This document shows, piece after piece, positions 51,201 to 59,553 of a stretch of DNA of 64,000 bases. The stretch's first letter is position 1. The number at the start of each line of letters is the position of its first letter. The position numbers were made by a program, and so were the translations under genes. Origin of the DNA: Fimbriimonadaceae bacterium. Its GTDB lineage: Bacteria > Armatimonadota > Fimbriimonadia > Fimbriimonadales > Fimbriimonadaceae. The notes beneath the pieces are model-generated. The model saw only the letters and a list, made by a program, of their open reading frames with translations. It was not told the DNA's origin and did no database searches. The DNA lies in assembly GCA_019638775.1 (NCBI GenBank), contig JAHBTD010000001.1:372001-436000 (forward strand), given 5' to 3'.

Positions 51201-51813
51201 GAACCCAGCCTGTACCGGCTTGATATGTGTCGACCGTGTCGATGTAAGTTAAGCCGTTTGCATAGATGATCTCATACGTAAAATATCGCTGCGGATAGAA
51301 CGGAATACCGCCCACGTAGGTCGGGCCAATCGGAAGCCAAGCATGAAGTGAGTAGGCTCGCGCGATTCCGTCGCCGGGATCGACTGTCCACTGCCATACC
51401 GCATGATTCCCTGCGTTCTGAGGAACGATGTTGCTAGCGTTTGAGAGAGCGGGTTCGCTAGCGGCGAGTCGGTAAGGAGCAGCGCCGGGAATCGTGTCGT
51501 AAGGTGCGGGGACGAGCGAATTCTGAGCCTCATCGGCGAGGGTAGCTGGCTGAGCCCAACCGCCGCTAATCGCAGCAGCAGCAGCATCCATATTGTCGAT
51601 CACGCGATTGATAATCGCGAAATCGGCACCCGTATTGGGTCTCCACCATCTCAGGAAACCACGACCAGGTCCGCTGGTTAACGGCGCACCGTTCTCACCG
51701 GTACGCGAGGCATTTCCTTTAAGTGCTGGGAAGTCTTGCCCGAGGGCAGCGGTCATTAGACTCGCTACGATCACGCAAGAAATCCACAACAAGAATCTTC
51801 GACTGCTTCGCAT
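45268..51813 (-). CDS. Giant secreted protein with PQQ-like propeller and golvesin/Xly CBD-like modules
   Basis: A 2181-residue exported protein: signal peptide MRSSRRFLLWISCVIVASLMTAALGQ, then PALKGNASRTGENG, a PQQ-propeller opening. Two modules resembling golvesin/Xly CBD-like domains lie near residues 140-260 (GWVQLGNGGRPTTIQF... YADAVLAV) and 390-490 (VYDVYVWTFGSG... GWIRIGTRRFS... YADAIRVV). A PQQ-like beta-propeller follows to about residue 920, with blades such as GRIYCLDAEGDV, GRIYAINMSGRGD, GRLYALDADGT, GWISGLNADTG and GVLYAFAD. The remainder is long, beta-rich and unrecognised. The ATG at 51813 has GGAGAGA upstream. It is last in the pseudopilin operon; a PilY1-like tip or adhesin role is inferred. 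Confidence 0.85.
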   Translation of the reverse strand: MRSSRRFLLWISCVIVASLMTAALGQDFPALKGNASRTGENGAPLTSGPGRGFLRWWRPNTGADFAIINRVIDNMDAAAAAISGGWAQPATLADEAQNSLVPAPYDTIPGAAPYRLAASEPALSNASNIVPQNAGNHAVWQWTVDPGDGIARAYSLHAWLPIGPTYVGGIPFYPQRYFTYEIIYANGLTYIDTVDTYQAGTGWVQLGNGGRPTTIQFAYDGINPIRIRLHNIIPRDQFGNLTSPPADSVVYADAVLAVPAVGTYQASPIVSQFTPPGGGPNVIHTVDAMNRYESTVETDGSITSRLVGVVRSLLHDIANAGQLNNTRWEYNPAIESEQAIQTDNVAASFIGIGWAVTAAPAGFRGVDYLRTAATDLSLGSPALTTVEYSPNVNDGVYDVYVWTFGSGSGTFGRTVRYEIWENGILAETPILDQDNQAGWIRIGTRRFSHTAANPMRVVVTNEVGALDLGRDVYADAIRVVGPTNSAITSTPIHAVARVRLSPGGPLVARPVVVAAAENGRIYCLDAEGDVTRRETNVLWTYPSTPDNDNAGWTDPNAVAGEDGGVAEMPTGFNLSSSIIADVAGEDVLYLCGTNGRIYAINMSGRGDMDFTLRKPGTTTRRWTYPDDYPAPRKSSNLGPFIGSPLVIPVAGVPTVIVPSTQGRLYALDADGTANKRTTVTWAFPQLNQPTIGAISSTPAFMNGNLYFGTEALGDRGTFYCLNSSGTPQWTFDNTTLWDPLGVTPVLADSFISGPAVADAATMGLGMPNMVFVANENGWISGLNADTGAIRWTTNELGSNVLANLSFTQMTVYTPGGILNPRRVVIVPTADGRITALYARDDEFNSFGGGGPLSPRLVWGYDTDSRFEASASVGRNFMYIGDTGGVLYAFADNAPFGTSIGNPPGRPQIAPDDPAGQVYRNAKIRFVNKTLYEAYRNGTATYAQLTNAANWVNGTAFEWGETIYVMAYDFPGNESAQPGREAQIEFRFSAEGAAFRNVTLRAKLAASSPPDRDGYAIYQFPIQGSGSNAMPPGNGQVSIGMNAWIPNGNPPPNDATLSNVTLDPATSRRTFQVANPIALVMAQIGGLPDLNRSLGYTIDPNDAEALMNGSQPINATPKLEERMLASMGLVPHNQTGNYIVGVVDRSLMTLLRRPGQGLDNVRVERYDLAWQGGAGAVIKPLNQLRYPLFEEMPVNFPNNSLDYSNIGRQNLFVTKDKFANAENPLITGVGLLPPTITDPSDPRNNRTLNITPFDLDLNVPRFQSANLSTTIDSAGASNPGGYLTGALVYVDSDGNSQFTGRGRREAYRRFLISVGIPVDERITVTTPNVDLSSLVPGNGYTPRQPWDPASIFSPWGGIYQPMFRPFNTLNEGNVNLLDLRIAKATNVGGARDPWQLMAPANHERSWLDGDIHLWSDIDSRFAPVFGGSNAVGLQKARVGDRVGTALSANPEQRPNANLGAPGGPLLNTAAFPPGPPRIAVSIPIGTPVGTYVTTMHVIEDPNLDESLAMDVSGRALEIYSDPTFTLTFKVREARLTNDSTRIYQTGNERNGPFIDNQLSGAENFISSNAQPAAMRSGSGRLSVVWASNRPNFTTNIFASTPNQDNWRLYFATMNGVAPTTGPNPSNPGNSPLNDLNSFSPINVNTRWFSQDGAAYPPAASDAGLFNVQPGETLIPETVRYGSPSYPVLGSFDPFGGPARRATYIVFVGEAQKQTSQGRISDSRVFIANVTMTPNGNPVGVSNPIGLDYNPEMRKFRPTVIQVGSTATVFFSGEGPGQQSFFYATFDGTNWGPVRQAQVGNGFEQIGSVSSSARIYSGASVPGLGSGSGIIELTFSGKLKGRNLTEAFYGRMVAGRSGAPAGNGAFVNLPARTTERLIPDGEPGAYRSLGIQWNTGATTQLFQTFNGATTNIEVAGTRTTDPATGLISFTSTLGGKVYLDPALGKVRFSGTSPNRNAIIMLSYTPRLLRVSTAQNVAYTNPSGLFDNRLIGEFDYWAQPGNTGITPNQQVRSGRYLFSFTRAASGNGQATRPFMRTMRLGVELPLPVHTQPNGTVTSINVAGNTSFYQIDPANGRIYFTTDDENRTVTITYTGLDATTGTPIPGIQVQAPVTMIEERGEAPVPLDQAVNESQMTTFIDPFDFPNAANRRAGLVWMFWTSTRGGTPDLFFQTIAPKFAPKAAGQ

Positions 51814-51831
51814 TGCTCTCTCCAATCCGCC

Positions 51832-54800
51832 CTATCTCCGGTCGCTAAACACCGGCAGTACCAATCCTCGAGCGCCCTGAATCGGGGGCAGCTCAAATTT
51901 AATGCTGAGTGCGTTAAATCCAAAATTACGCTTTGTAAACCAGAATCCTGATGACGCCACACCAGATCCGTCGATCAATCCATCAAGCTGGATTACTTCG
52001 CCTGAGACGGGATCGCCGTTTAAGCGTCTACCCAGATATCCGTTGACCAGCAAAACCTCACCCGAATCCAAACGACGTGCATACATTGGACGGAAGTCGG
52101 TTGGGTTGAATCCGATGGGGACGTCCGTTACCGTATCACGCCGCATGAACTTGAATGCCTCTCGGGTAATCATCCATCGAACCTGCCATCCGGCGGTGGG
52201 ATCGAGGTTGCCTGAAGCAACTGCGGGTTGGATGATCTCGAAAACGCCCTCGTCATCGGTGAACATGATGGCAAGGCGCTGTCCAAAGTTGGGATCAATA
52301 ACGTTTCGCATCGTGACCGAGCTCACGTTGCCAATTCGCTTTTGATATTGATTTTTAAGGGGCGAATTCCAGCTTGCCGTAGTCGGGTTCCAGAAAATGT
52401 CGGCTGGGTTGCCAGGCACTGTGACTTCGTTGATCACGAAGGAACCATTTGCATCAAAGACGACAACTCCACCATTTCCAGCAACCGATTCACGGATTGA
52501 TGTCGGAGTTGGAACATCCAGGCCGAAATCAACGCGTGCTGGCAAAGCCGAGCCGATGCCTGCGGCAAAGACCCACTGCCCAGAACCAGCGGTCGGTTCT
52601 GACCAGACCCTGGCGACGCTGTTATAGTCGAACTGCTTACCGGAGAGGTTGGATGGACTATGCCAAATCAACACTCCAAGCGCCCTCTGGTTGTTCGCCG
52701 TGTAAAGCACGGGATCACCTCGGCGCAAAGTCACCGGATCAGCCTCATATCTATCGACCAATTCGATAAGCCGCTTGTTGCCTGTATCGGCGATCAGATA
52801 GTGCACCCAGTATTCGAGCGGCTTTGCGTCGGCAAATCCAGCTGGGCTCGCCTCAAATGAGACATAAGAGACAACATCCCTCGGCTGGCTCAAATTGGTG
52901 GGGCCGTTGGTCTTGAAACCATCTGGCGCTCCAAATGTAGGATCAAGCTGCAAGCCTGTGATGGACCGGCTTTCCCGACCATTGATATCCATCCGCACAA
53001 TTCGATCCGCGCCGGTATCCACGATGAGATACTCGCGTGAGTTCATTGCGTATGCCTTCGTCGGTCGTACGAGCGGCTTGGTGCTGTTCGAGTTGCCACC
53101 ATCGACGGTTGGAGAGGTCAGTACGCTGCTGTCGCTCGACCAAAGCGGATTACCCGCCGGATCGAAGCGAGCGACGCGCCCCTCGTCAACGACAACAAAA
53201 TCTGCCTTATTGAACCCAAACAGTCCAGCCGGGCTCCAGCTAAACAAACTGCCATCGCCACCGACCACACCAAACGCCGTGTTTGAGTTGTCCAGAACGG
53301 TCTGGAACAGCCTCGTTCGCCACTGTGTGAAGTTCGTCACTCCCGTGAATTGCGGCCAGCGCAAGGACGGATTCGGTGAGAAGACGCCTGGGGCCGGGAA
53401 CTGAAGGTGATTTAGCTGCTGCAACCAGGGCCGAGTGTTGTCTGCCTTAAGGAAAGCGTTATTCGGGCTCACATCCGCGTCAAGTGCGCTCAAAAGGCCA
53501 CTCTCTGACCAAGAGCCAAAAGGAACTCCACTGACGATGTCTGGGAGGGCGCTACGCGACGCGAAGAAGACCGTATTGCCGGTGACCAGCGGTGGCGAAT
53601 CGTTCTGATAGCCGTGATACACGGTGTACCAAAGAAGCGTATTCCACTTGCTGCCGTTTCGGTCCGGCTCGATCAGGACATCTGGCTGTCCATTTCGACG
53701 CAGGATGACAGGCTGACTTCTGCTCAGCGCGTTTTGTACTGGACCGCGTGAGGTTGTCATCAAGTTGTCGATTCGAATTCGACCGGCGTCTGCCTCATAG
53801 TTCACCTGCGAGGATTGAACAGTGTTGAAAGCCGTGGGCTGAGTCTTGGTATCGCTTCGCGCGAAATCGGGTTGGATCAATGAGAACCCAGAGGTAAGCC
53901 CCTCGAACTTAATTTCGGCAGGCTCGGGGTCCGCATCAAACGCCATGACGATCGAAGTGGGCACAAAGCCAACCGAGGCGCCCGCCATGACATAAGCGAC
54001 GTCGCCAAGAACTGTCGGACCGCTCTTGAACGCGAGGTTCGCAAATCGTCCGCTTCCGAGAACAATCGCTGGAATCAAGGACTTCAGCGGGTCGTTGTCC
54101 GTTAGTGTCTCGGGGTAAGTCGTCGTCACCGTCTGATTAAGCGTGAAGCGATGCTCAGGATACAGCTCGTATCGATTCAACAGCCGGAACGTTCCACGTC
54201 CATTCTCTTCACGGATTGCGAAGTAGGTGCCTCCACTGGTCTGGTTGCCGAGAACGGCATGAATGGTTCCATGCGAGGACAGCGCAAGATTGTGAAGTAC
54301 TCGGCGCGATCGCGAGGAGTCATCCGGGAAGTTTACGGTTCCTCGTACGAGTTGGGCATTGGTTGCCGGCGAGCCGGTGCCCCAATCAAGCGTGTAATCG
54401 ATCCTTACTCCGATGTTTGCCGGGAGAACCACGGCAGGTTTGAGAGTAAAGGTGACTAATCCACTCGTCTGAGTGACCGCACCCGTGAACCAAGTATCTA
54501 GCTGTGCTGTCGAGTAGGGCACACCGCTGGGATCGAGAATCGTGAGTTTCACTCCAAGCGGACTTGGGCTAGCGGGCGGGAGATAAACGTCAAGACCTTG
54601 GAGATTCGCACGGGTTTGTACGTTCAGCAGGGTTCCCGATTGCCCAAAGCTCACGGGCTTCTCGCCTCGAGCGCCAAGCCAAATACTGATCATTCCTGCG
54701 GTCGGTCCGCCGGGAGGGCCAGGTCGGGTTGGGATATAAAGAACACGATCAAGGCCACCCGAATTATCGTAAATTGGGATGTATCCCACCGTTGCAGAAC

Positions 54801-56451
54801 CCGAAGCACGCTGGAAAATCGGATTTGTGGGACCTCCCACCAGCCAGTCGTTCGCCGAGGTCACTTTAGCGAGCGAGTCGGCGCTTGCAACCCAAACACG
54901 ACCATTGTTGGTGAAGCCGGAAGGCGTTTCATCAACGACGAAATAGAGCCCATCGTGATACGTGGCCGAGTAAGGGCCGCGGCCCGTCAAACTCGTGTCG
55001 AACGGTGTGAAGTTTGCAGGGGGCGCTATCGTGGCAACCGGGGCCATATTAAGCGCCGGAGTGTTCGGCAAGGCATTGAAAATGCGCAAATTACCGGAAA
55101 AGTCTACGACGGCAAGCTGATTGACCGTTCCGCCAGCGCTCGGCACTTCAACGACGATTGGCGCTGAGATTGGCCCAGGCAAAGCTTGACTGCTCCAAAC
55201 GAGGTCCTCATTTGCACCAAAAACGAAATCCTGGATTCCATCGTCAGGGTTACCATCGCCATTCAGGTCTTGGCTTGGTCGACTGTCGAAAGCAAAAATG
55301 CGGTTGTCGTTAACGACAAAAACGAGACCTTTGTATACGGCAGGCGGAACATAGTTCAAGTTGCCTGGGGCCAGCACCAACGATCCAAAGAAAGACTTGA
55401 GCAGCGGGGCTCCAAGGTCGATGGGGCTGCTGTTCTGTCGATGGCTACCTTTGGAGGATTGGTTAAACCCGCTCGCCAGATTGACGATATTCACGGCGAG
55501 ATTACAAGCCGCGTCTCCAGAACGCCGATAAAACTCTTTCGCAGAAGTTACGCCGATATTCGGAACATACGGACCACCGCCAAAACCGGAGTTGTTTGCG
55601 TTCACCGCCGTCGATCCACTGATCGCATTGGCAATGCCACGAATCGTAACGACCATATGGCCGTCGCCGACGCTACCGACGGCTATAAATGCTCCGCCCG
55701 GGTCCTCGGCGATTGGGCTTAATCGGAAGGAGTCCGCCACCAAGGGAGACTGAATAGGTACAAGGCCGCCGTAGCCCGCCGCGGCAAGATCGGCATAGGT
55801 GATTCCGCGAGCGGCAGGAGCGATGCGATCCTCTTGCATCGTGCGAAGCTGATCGGCTCCAATCTGGTTCGGGAAGTTTAGAATCGGGTGCGTGTAGTCA
55901 GCAACAAGATTCGGTACGCCGCCGATATTTGCAGTTGACACTGAAAACGCGATGGGCATCGCGTTCACGAGGTCCATCGGGCTGGCATCACCATAGGCTT
56001 CGACCCAAAGCACGCCACCGTTTTCCATAAATCGACGCAGCTTCTCACGCTCGTTTGAGTTCAGAGAAAATGCCCGACCTATGCCAAGGTGCAGCACATC
56101 AAACGACGCCATTTGCGAATCGCTTGCGCCGTCTAAATCGAGTTCCCAGTAAGGCGCATCACGCTTGGTCACCGGGGCGTTGAGGGCTAAGCCAGGCCAG
56201 CGCGCATTGACAGCCGGGGTCACACGCGTCGGAGCGGCTGGGTTGTAAAAATTCCAACCTGCCGGTTTCGAGCGTCGGTTCAGGTCCAAGAGGTACCAAA
56301 CATAGGGGTTAAAGTTCTGCCCCGAGTAGCTCCTTGTGATGACAATGCCCGCGCGAATGTCAACCGATTTTTGAGCTTGAGAAACCTGGCCCGCGGAGAA
56401 CGCGGTCACCAGGCCTATCATCACAGCCAGCGTAAGAATTCTGCGAATCAT
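51832..56451 (-). CDS. Large secreted protein with DUF4159/GATase-like N-terminal domain and propeller-like body
   Basis: A 1539-residue exported protein with signal peptide MIRRILTLAVMIGLVTAFSAGQVSQAQ. Residues about 30-290 resemble the DUF4159-type fold (RAGIVITRSYSGQNFNP, then FDVLHLGIGRAFSLNSNEREKLRRFMENGGVLWVEAYGD). The body has propeller-like repeats (GLVFVVNDNRIFAFDSRP, GNLRIFNALPNTP, LLSALDADVSPNN, DFVVVDEGRVARFDPAGNPLWS, EYLIVDTGADRIVRMDINGRESR), the last two in NHL style. Its ATG overlaps the stop of the PilX-like gene (TAATG), so translation is coupled. It is probably surface-exposed and a partner of the 2181-residue protein. Confidence 0.82.
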   Translation of the reverse strand: MIRRILTLAVMIGLVTAFSAGQVSQAQKSVDIRAGIVITRSYSGQNFNPYVWYLLDLNRRSKPAGWNFYNPAAPTRVTPAVNARWPGLALNAPVTKRDAPYWELDLDGASDSQMASFDVLHLGIGRAFSLNSNEREKLRRFMENGGVLWVEAYGDASPMDLVNAMPIAFSVSTANIGGVPNLVADYTHPILNFPNQIGADQLRTMQEDRIAPAARGITYADLAAAGYGGLVPIQSPLVADSFRLSPIAEDPGGAFIAVGSVGDGHMVVTIRGIANAISGSTAVNANNSGFGGGPYVPNIGVTSAKEFYRRSGDAACNLAVNIVNLASGFNQSSKGSHRQNSSPIDLGAPLLKSFFGSLVLAPGNLNYVPPAVYKGLVFVVNDNRIFAFDSRPSQDLNGDGNPDDGIQDFVFGANEDLVWSSQALPGPISAPIVVEVPSAGGTVNQLAVVDFSGNLRIFNALPNTPALNMAPVATIAPPANFTPFDTSLTGRGPYSATYHDGLYFVVDETPSGFTNNGRVWVASADSLAKVTSANDWLVGGPTNPIFQRASGSATVGYIPIYDNSGGLDRVLYIPTRPGPPGGPTAGMISIWLGARGEKPVSFGQSGTLLNVQTRANLQGLDVYLPPASPSPLGVKLTILDPSGVPYSTAQLDTWFTGAVTQTSGLVTFTLKPAVVLPANIGVRIDYTLDWGTGSPATNAQLVRGTVNFPDDSSRSRRVLHNLALSSHGTIHAVLGNQTSGGTYFAIREENGRGTFRLLNRYELYPEHRFTLNQTVTTTYPETLTDNDPLKSLIPAIVLGSGRFANLAFKSGPTVLGDVAYVMAGASVGFVPTSIVMAFDADPEPAEIKFEGLTSGFSLIQPDFARSDTKTQPTAFNTVQSSQVNYEADAGRIRIDNLMTTSRGPVQNALSRSQPVILRRNGQPDVLIEPDRNGSKWNTLLWYTVYHGYQNDSPPLVTGNTVFFASRSALPDIVSGVPFGSWSESGLLSALDADVSPNNAFLKADNTRPWLQQLNHLQFPAPGVFSPNPSLRWPQFTGVTNFTQWRTRLFQTVLDNSNTAFGVVGGDGSLFSWSPAGLFGFNKADFVVVDEGRVARFDPAGNPLWSSDSSVLTSPTVDGGNSNSTKPLVRPTKAYAMNSREYLIVDTGADRIVRMDINGRESRSITGLQLDPTFGAPDGFKTNGPTNLSQPRDVVSYVSFEASPAGFADAKPLEYWVHYLIADTGNKRLIELVDRYEADPVTLRRGDPVLYTANNQRALGVLIWHSPSNLSGKQFDYNSVARVWSEPTAGSGQWVFAAGIGSALPARVDFGLDVPTPTSIRESVAGNGGVVVFDANGSFVINEVTVPGNPADIFWNPTTASWNSPLKNQYQKRIGNVSSVTMRNVIDPNFGQRLAIMFTDDEGVFEIIQPAVASGNLDPTAGWQVRWMITREAFKFMRRDTVTDVPIGFNPTDFRPMYARRLDSGEVLLVNGYLGRRLNGDPVSGEVIQLDGLIDGSGVASSGFWFTKRNFGFNALSIKFELPPIQGARGLVLPVFSDRR

Positions 56452-59400
56452 TATCGACGTACCTCTCCAAAGTAAACCAACTTCGGCCCGACGGGCAGCC
56501 TTGGCATGGGCGGCAACGCCCTGCCATAAACATCCGTTCGTATGTATCGGTTTGGAACCGAGTTGTCAAATCCAGCCCAACTTGCTGTCGCCAGAGCCGG
56601 GTCGTATGCAATGGTCAAATTCGGAACGTACAGGTCCGGCCCAGTGATGTCAAATCCACTCGGCACATGCGACCAAGGGATAAGAGTGGGTGTGTTGCCT
56701 GGGGTGTTGAAGCTTCCACCAAGCTGCCGGGGGATCCAGCCCCACTTTCTCAGCCACTCTGCCTGATAGCTCATCGGCAACGGCATGTTTTCGCTAACCG
56801 AACCGATGATCTGTACTCGGACATCAATCGGCTCACCGTAGAAGGGCGCTTCTGGGAACGAGCCATAGTTCGTCAGACGATCCTGCTGTGCGGCCTGGAT
56901 AGCCTGGGCAAGCGGAAGGTTGTTCGGTGCGCCCTGATAAGCCGCAACCGCGTTGTTGAAAGCATCTCGCGAATCGTTCGGGTTGACGTTAAACCAATTG
57001 CCTGGCACGACGGCAAAGGAGCCTTCCTCGGCATAAATCGCAGCCTCGATGCGGATATCTCCAGGAACGACGGCAGCTCTGGACATAAGCCAGTTGTTCG
57101 TCGGACCAAAGGCAACGGCATTGTGGCGGAAACGGATATCGTTCGTCGTCCCTGCGATCAACCTGTAGAGGCCTTCACCTTGGTTATTCGTCATGCTCAA
57201 GAACGGATAAGCGTAGTTCAGCGTATTGTCTGCGGGGACGATTGGGAAAGCTATCGTTTCAAACTTTGCGAAGCGCTGCCAAGGCTCGGCGCCAAGACCA
57301 TAAATCGGCGCAAAGTTCGGCTGTGTATACCCGGGCTCAATGTAGCCTGCGTTATAGCCTGCGATGCCAGAAGCCGAGTTAGAAATCGACAACGGCGCGA
57401 TCGGCCAAAGATAAGTCGTCGGGTTCCCAGGGGTGCCGATTCCAAAGTTGACATCGCCTCCAACAAACGTATAGGGAGCCTGCCCATCCTCCATCGTGTG
57501 GCTCACGATAAGGTTAGCGGGCAGTCGAAGCCCCGTGTTGTTTGCTGCGTTTGAAAACTGCCTATAACCCTGGTCGGGGTTTGGTCCCCACGAGAAGAGT
57601 CCCCATGTCGACGGGTTTAGTGGATTGGTTCCCGGCCCATTGGGGTCGAGAAGCATATCCATCGCTAAGCTGATCGTGCCACCGCCTGTATTCATCCGGA
57701 TGAGATCTCGCCCCGGATCGACATTGTTGGCAACCTTGGGCCCGTAGAACATCGTCGTGTTAACGGCAACGTAATCCTTTGCCATCAGAGCCAGCATCGA
57801 ACTGCTCGGCTGGTTGATACGGGCTCCACCAATGTCCACACCTTTCGTGATGCTTCCTTCGATGTAGATGGTTCCATTGGAGACGATGCTGAGCTGTCGG
57901 TTCGTGGGGATAATCCCACGGATTCGGATATTGCCTTCGAAGTAAAGAACACCGTTAAAAACTCGACCAAGCGTAAAGTTCGGAGCCGGATCGTTGATGT
58001 TCACACCAGGCGTAAAGGAGTTGATAATGTACGTCACGCCGCCGACAGTTCCAATCCGATATCGAATTGCGCTGCTGCCGGTATCGGTGCCATCGGGCCG
58101 TCGCCAGTGCCTTTCAGCTTGAGGAGCCGCAGCGTTGCGCGTGATACGGAAACCATCGCTCAAAAGCTCAACGTATGCGCCGGGCGGAATGTAGTACTGC
58201 CCTTGCCAGCTGGTTGTACCACCACCACTTGTGGCGGTTGGCGGGTTGAACCACTCGTAAACGAGCGAGTTGTTTGATCCCTGTGTTTCGCGAGCCGTCT
58301 CATCGCTGCCAAGCTGACTGTCGTTGAAGTTGTTGACATAAACGCCGCTGCCGTGCCCAAATCGACCGTCGTTTCCTCGCGGGCCGATAATGCCGCTGTC
58401 GGCTGTAAGCAAGTGATAGCGGTTGCTGCCGTTATCCGGGTCGGTAACCTGGATAGACGGGGGTTCCTTTCTGCCAACGCTTCTCGGATAGCCGCTTTGA
58501 TCGTTGCCATCCGCATTGTCGCGCAGGATTCCAGAATTCGTGAAGAAGTTCGGGTTGGTGCTGTCGAAACTCAGCACACCGGCATTGCTCAGCGTCGATG
58601 TATTGGTGATCCAGTTGCCGCCAACTGCATCCCACTCTGAGACGTTCATCCTCAGAAAAGCGCTGTTGTCTGCTCCACGCATCTTTCCGGCGATGTACCA
58701 TCCATCGCCGAGCGTTTTGTTCATGTTTGCTTCCAACTGCCCGTCAATCACGACATCGGTGTTGCAATACAGGCTTGCTCCAAACGGTTGGGCGAGCGGG
58801 GCAAACGGACCAGGGGTCGGGCTAAAAAGCAAGACCTGCTGGTTATTTCCCATCACCTGTACGGGTTGGACGGGAGCTCCCTCATAACTTGCTCCGAGTG
58901 GATTGGGAATTCCAAACTCAGCGGCACGGCTCGTGTGATCCTTGTCCGTGACAAATCGCGCCGTTTCAATAATGCCGATCGAGGCAAAGGCGATGAGCTT
59001 TCGCGACTCACGCTTGTCCTGAATGTTGACCGTGGTTGGGTCGTTCGGGTTAATGGCTCCGTAACGGCCAATCGACTCGATAATCGTGAAGTACCGCGCA
59101 CGGCCTGGGTTACGAAGCGGCCCCGACTGCGTGGTCGAAAAGAGGTAGGCATCACTCGGCGCATATCGAACTCGGATTAGAGCTCGACCTTGAGTAAAGC
59201 TAACCCTTGCGTATTCGCCAAGACCATCGGGTCCGCCCGGCTGCAGATAGTCGTTATCCGGGTCTTCGATCCCTGGGGTCAAGGGGATGTCGATGGGAGC
59301 TGTCGGCGTCGGACGCCAGTCAGCGCCACTTGCCGAGTACAGCATTTGTGAGTGTGCGAAACGGACACCCGCTTCTGCGAGATCGTCCACGACAGACCGC

Positions 59401-59546
59401 TGCTGGCTCCTCGCCGATTGGATGATGTTCCGGTTGATAATCCCGGCGAAGATAAACCCGAGGATCAGCAAGATCGCGAGAACCGCCAGGGCAATGATCA
59501 GCGTCTGGCCTTTTTGTATAATTCGTCGATAGCGTCTCAAACTCAT
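56451..59546 (-). CDS. PilX-like large pseudopilin-type protein
   Basis: A 1031-residue product whose N-terminus fits PilX-type minor pilins (PF14341): basic leader MSLRRYRRIIQKG, then QTLIIALAVLAILLILGFIFAGIINRN, with G before the putative cleavage site and no Glu at +5, as in PilX/GspK-type proteins. The remaining 980 residues are Asn/Gly/Pro-rich beta structure; strands such as LSIVSNGTIYIEGSITKGVDI and GVLYFEGNIRIRGI suggest a beta-helix section near residues 540-600. A typical PilX is about 200 residues, so this is an extreme case. It starts 7 nt after the PilW-like stop and overlaps the next start. Confidence 0.82.
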   Translation of the reverse strand: MSLRRYRRIIQKGQTLIIALAVLAILLILGFIFAGIINRNIIQSARSQQRSVVDDLAEAGVRFAHSQMLYSASGADWRPTPTAPIDIPLTPGIEDPDNDYLQPGGPDGLGEYARVSFTQGRALIRVRYAPSDAYLFSTTQSGPLRNPGRARYFTIIESIGRYGAINPNDPTTVNIQDKRESRKLIAFASIGIIETARFVTDKDHTSRAAEFGIPNPLGASYEGAPVQPVQVMGNNQQVLLFSPTPGPFAPLAQPFGASLYCNTDVVIDGQLEANMNKTLGDGWYIAGKMRGADNSAFLRMNVSEWDAVGGNWITNTSTLSNAGVLSFDSTNPNFFTNSGILRDNADGNDQSGYPRSVGRKEPPSIQVTDPDNGSNRYHLLTADSGIIGPRGNDGRFGHGSGVYVNNFNDSQLGSDETARETQGSNNSLVYEWFNPPTATSGGGTTSWQGQYYIPPGAYVELLSDGFRITRNAAAPQAERHWRRPDGTDTGSSAIRYRIGTVGGVTYIINSFTPGVNINDPAPNFTLGRVFNGVLYFEGNIRIRGIIPTNRQLSIVSNGTIYIEGSITKGVDIGGARINQPSSSMLALMAKDYVAVNTTMFYGPKVANNVDPGRDLIRMNTGGGTISLAMDMLLDPNGPGTNPLNPSTWGLFSWGPNPDQGYRQFSNAANNTGLRLPANLIVSHTMEDGQAPYTFVGGDVNFGIGTPGNPTTYLWPIAPLSISNSASGIAGYNAGYIEPGYTQPNFAPIYGLGAEPWQRFAKFETIAFPIVPADNTLNYAYPFLSMTNNQGEGLYRLIAGTTNDIRFRHNAVAFGPTNNWLMSRAAVVPGDIRIEAAIYAEEGSFAVVPGNWFNVNPNDSRDAFNNAVAAYQGAPNNLPLAQAIQAAQQDRLTNYGSFPEAPFYGEPIDVRVQIIGSVSENMPLPMSYQAEWLRKWGWIPRQLGGSFNTPGNTPTLIPWSHVPSGFDITGPDLYVPNLTIAYDPALATASWAGFDNSVPNRYIRTDVYGRALPPMPRLPVGPKLVYFGEVRR

Positions 59547-59553
59547 GATTTTC

